Source of the DNA: JBFLVN01 sp040758475
Lineage (GTDB): Bacteria > JAGRBM01
Length of the DNA: 8,371 nt
Reading direction: 5' to 3'
NCBI GenBank assembly: GCA_040758475.1
Contig: JBFLVN010000162.1
Span: 1-8,371 of the forward strand
Numbering within the stretch: the stretch's first letter is position 1; each line of letters opens with the position of its first letter. Made by a program: the position numbers and the translations under genes. Below, piece by piece: positions 6,423 to 8,371 of this stretch. The notes below the pieces were generated by a model. The model worked only from the letters and a program-made list of their open reading frames with translations, did no database searches and had not been told where the DNA came from.

Positions 6423-7558
6423 GAAAGACCGCGATTCTCGTTGCTTTGCTGATTGGCGCCGCGGCTTGCGCCAAGCAGGCCGCTGGGCCCGAACCTTCGG
6501 CGCCCACCGCGGCCCCGGCCGCGCCCGGCGCGAAGGCCGGTGCTCCCGCCAAAAGCGGCGGGGGAGGGGACCTGACCTCCCGTTTGGGCTCCGCCCTGGA
6601 AGAATACAGCCAGAGCTCCGGCGGCCAGGAACGCCGTGTGGCCCTCGGGAATTTCACGTTCCAGGACTCGGAAGCGGCGGGGCCTTTCAGCGCGTATTTA
6701 AAGGACGAGATCAGCCTCGCCATTTCCCGCAATCCGAAGTTGAGCGAAGTGGAGCGGGAGCGGCTCCAGCAGATTTTGGAAGAGCAGGCCCTTAGCCTCT
6801 CCGGGATCATGGACCCTTCTTCGACGGCCGCCGTGGGGAAAATCCAGGGTGTCGAGGGGCTTTTGTGGGGGCGGTATTACGTCGGCAAGGACGAAGTGGA
6901 ACTGCGCCTCACGGTGACGGACCTGGGTTCGGGCAAGAAATTCCCGATGAAGGTCGCCGTTTCCAAGAGCGCCGTTCCTTCATCCGTTTCCTTCGCGCCG
7001 TCCAATTTTCAGGCCTATCAGGCCCAGCGGGCCGCCTTCGGTTCCGATGAGGCGCGGGACTTTCCGCTTGAACTGTGGGTGGATCGGGGGCCCGGCGGCG
7101 TTTACCGGGACGGCGAAAAAATGATCGTGGGCGTCCGCACCGGGCAGGATTGTTACTTGAAGCTCGTCCACATTTCCGTGGACGGACAGATGCAGGTGAT
7201 TTTCCCGAACAAGTTCGACCGCAACAACAAGATCAAGGCTGGCGAAGTGCACAACATCGGCGGCCCCGGTTACGGCTTCGAGTTCGAGATGACCGAACCC
7301 TACGGGGCGGAGACGATCCGGGCTTTCGCGAGCACGTACCAATTCGACGACATCGAGCAAGTCCTGGCCGCAGCGGACCAGGAGACCTTCAGCGCCGTCG
7401 GCGCGGCCGACGCGGCTACGATCCAGGGCTTTCGGACGCGGGGCCTCAAAGTGAAGGCCGCTTCTTCCCAGAGTGCCGGACGTTCCCAGTATCCGCCCCT
7501 CTCCTCGCAGATTCTCCGTTCCGAGGCCGGCGTGACGTACACGATCCTGGCGCGTTAA
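6419..7558 (+). CDS. CsgG/FlgO-like and DUF4384 two-domain lipoprotein
   Basis: The 379-residue product has a signal peptide (hydrophobic 5-15) ending AAA-C17, a plausible though not ideal lipobox, then a Pro/Ala/Gly-rich linker (18-50) of the kind that tethers a domain away from a membrane. Residues about 74-172 fit the CsgG/FlgO/LpoB-like fold: VALGNFTF, a helix with LKDEISLAI, LSEVERERLQQILEEQALSLSG, then VEGLLWGRY. Residues about 216-305 fit DUF4384 (LELWVDRGPGGVYRDGE, YLKLVHISVDGQMQVIFPN, IRAFAS), a domain often found with caspase-like or kinase modules. It ends with a beta-strand-like AGVTYTILAR. The only cysteines are C17 and C245. Its ATG overlaps the previous stop (ATGA). Possible roles are scaffold, sensor or outer-membrane assembly partner of the CHAT protease; none is proved. 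Confidence 0.88.
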   Translation: MRKTAILVALLIGAAACAKQAAGPEPSAPTAAPAAPGAKAGAPAKSGGGGDLTSRLGSALEEYSQSSGGQERRVALGNFTFQDSEAAGPFSAYLKDEISLAISRNPKLSEVERERLQQILEEQALSLSGIMDPSSTAAVGKIQGVEGLLWGRYYVGKDEVELRLTVTDLGSGKKFPMKVAVSKSAVPSSVSFAPSNFQAYQAQRAAFGSDEARDFPLELWVDRGPGGVYRDGEKMIVGVRTGQDCYLKLVHISVDGQMQVIFPNKFDRNNKIKAGEVHNIGGPGYGFEFEMTEPYGAETIRAFASTYQFDDIEQVLAAADQETFSAVGAADAATIQGFRTRGLKVKAASSQSAGRSQYPPLSSQILRSEAGVTYTILAR

Positions 7559-7588
7559 CCTCCCGCCACGCCCGCGAGGGGCGCCCTC

Positions 7589-8227
7589 GTGGGTTACGAC
7601 CGCAAAGACGCTTTCTATCGAAAAGCCAAGCGCGAAGGAGAGCGCTCGCGGGCGGCCTACAAGCTCGTCGAACTCAACCAGAAGTTCCGCTTGTTCAAGC
7701 ACGGCGACCGGGTGCTGGACGTGGGGGCTTTCCCCGGCGGCTGGTCCCAGGTGGCGGGACGGGCCGTGGGGGGGAAGGGCCGGGTCGTGGGGATCGATCT
7801 CGTGCCCATCGAACCCGTGCCCGAGAAGAACGTCCTGTTCCTCCAAGGGGACGCCACCGCTCCGGACACTCCGGCGCGCCTTCGGGAAGCCCTGGGGGGC
7901 GATGCCGATTGCGTCCTGAGCGACGCCTCCCCCAAGCTCTCGGGCGTCCGGGACGCCGACGCCGCCCGGGTTTCCGTCCTGGTAGATGAAATCCTCACCC
8001 TGGCTTTCGAAATCATGGCTCCGGGCGCGAACTTCGTGGCCAAGGTCTTTTCGCGGGCGACTCCCCATGAACTCGTCGCACGGTGCAAGGGGCGCTTTGC
8101 CAAGGTAAAGCTCTTCCGCCCCGAGGCGACCCGCAAGGAATCCTCCGAGATTTATCTGATCGCCCTGGGGTACCGGGGAAAGCCGGCCGCTCCGGCGCCC
8201 CCCGTTTCGCCCGGAAAAGCGGAATAA
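7589..8227 (+). CDS. rlmE: 23S rRNA (uridine-2'-O-)-methyltransferase (RlmE/RrmJ/FtsJ family)
   Basis: The 212-residue cytoplasmic enzyme should methylate the 2'-O of the A-loop uridine (U2552 in E. coli numbering) of 23S rRNA, using S-adenosylmethionine, late in 50S assembly. The SAM-binding motif is VLDVGAFPGGWSQVA (42-56). The catalytic tetrad K-D-K-E is complete: K25 (SRAAYKL), D112 (SDASPKLSG), K152 (AKVF) and E187 (SSEIY). The D-K and K-E spacings of 40 and 35 residues equal those of E. coli RlmE (D124, K164, E199). The start is a GTG with GAGGGG about eight bases upstream; no ATG fits. The tail (about 197-212) is a short Pro/Ala-rich extension. It follows the lipoprotein operon by 30 bases with no terminator between, so it may be cotranscribed. 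Confidence 0.95.
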   Translation: MGYDRKDAFYRKAKREGERSRAAYKLVELNQKFRLFKHGDRVLDVGAFPGGWSQVAGRAVGGKGRVVGIDLVPIEPVPEKNVLFLQGDATAPDTPARLREALGGDADCVLSDASPKLSGVRDADAARVSVLVDEILTLAFEIMAPGANFVAKVFSRATPHELVARCKGRFAKVKLFRPEATRKESSEIYLIALGYRGKPAAPAPPVSPGKAE

Positions 8228-8241
8228 GGCCTTAAATCGCG

Positions 8242-8271
8242 TTGACAGGCCGGGCGGGTGGAAGTTATGGA
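8242..8271 (+). promoter_or_regulatory. Candidate promoter downstream of rlmE
   Basis: A perfect -35 TTGACA (8242-8247) is followed after 18 bases by TATGGA (8266-8271), a weak -10. The arrangement resembles the operon promoter at 3329-3358 (18-base spacer, TATG-type -10). Transcription would start near 8278, leading towards a GTG at 8361. No clear terminator for rlmE is visible between its stop and this site. Confidence 0.45.
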
Positions 8272-8360
8272 TTTGCCTCCCGCCTCGGGGTTTTGGGCCT
8301 CTTCCGCTCGCCAATCCTCCAGATGGTTCCCCGGGGTCCGGGATGAAGTGAGGTTTCGCC

Positions 8361-8371
8361 GTGTCCGGTCA
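8361..8371 (+). CDS. Possible start of a further gene, partial
   Basis: GTG at 8361 is preceded by AGTGAGG ending about seven bases upstream, and lies downstream of the candidate promoter at 8242. Only three codons (V-S-G) and two bases lie in the window, so neither the product nor even the reality of the gene can be judged. Confidence 0.3.

Noticed and set aside
7559..7588. Terminator between the lipoprotein operon and rlmE
   Set aside because: The 30-base gap is GC-rich but has no stable stem followed by a T run.
3396..8227. Type III-E CRISPR (Craspase) association of the CHAT protein
   Set aside because: No CRISPR repeats, no Cas7-like or reverse-transcriptase gene, and the CHAT protein lacks TPRs and has an export signal.
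6980..8314. Minus-strand open frame (444 codons) opposite the DUF4384 and rlmE genes
   Set aside because: It spans two well-supported plus-strand genes and the gap between them, and shows no family motif.
8266..8371. Possible ORF from ATG 8266 to the window end
   Set aside because: No ribosome binding site, it overlaps the candidate -10, and the translation looks like non-coding sequence.

Overview
This is a high-GC bacterial window with Shine-Dalgarno starts, sigma70-type promoters, one clear Rho-independent terminator and four putative lipoproteins, so probably a Gram-negative-type (diderm) bacterium. The codon use and the CHAT/DUF4384/Tudor-like protein types would suit a deltaproteobacterial, acidobacterial or nitrospirota-like lineage, but nothing here fixes the taxon. 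I see no tRNA, rRNA, insertion sequence, CRISPR array or attachment site.

Left part (1-1825, minus strand): a compact three-gene unit read right to left. It has a promoter near 1781-1809, a HIT-family nucleotide hydrolase (hinT-like), an MFS transporter that overlaps the HIT stop by ATGA, and a small unrecognised gene starting 9 bases after the transporter stop and running off the window. A strong minus-strand terminator (1824-1859) separates this unit from the next gene.

Middle (1876-3395): a single minus-strand gene for an unusual 414-residue DNA-binding-type protein. It has two helix-turn-helix-like modules that look like an internal duplication, a long charged helical middle, and a small C-terminal beta domain of the CarD/Tudor-like 'HPxFGxGxV' kind. 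Its promoter carries two perfect inverted repeats, over the -10 and the -35. The 275-base divergent intergenic region also holds the plus-strand promoter.

Right part (3396-8227, plus strand): four tightly packed genes whose products all begin with a signal peptide and a plausible lipoprotein Cys: an unknown lipoprotein, a CHAT (caspase-like) protease with intact His/Cys dyad, a second unknown lipoprotein, and a CsgG/FlgO-like plus DUF4384 lipoprotein. They contain almost no cysteines beyond the lipidation residue and the catalytic Cys. The best reading is an envelope-anchored, co-translated CHAT-protease assembly, which is the most interesting object in the window. An rlmE/rrmJ-type 23S rRNA 2'-O-methyltransferase follows 30 bases later, with all four catalytic residues (K-D-K-E). 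The last 144 bases hold a candidate promoter and perhaps the first codons of another gene.
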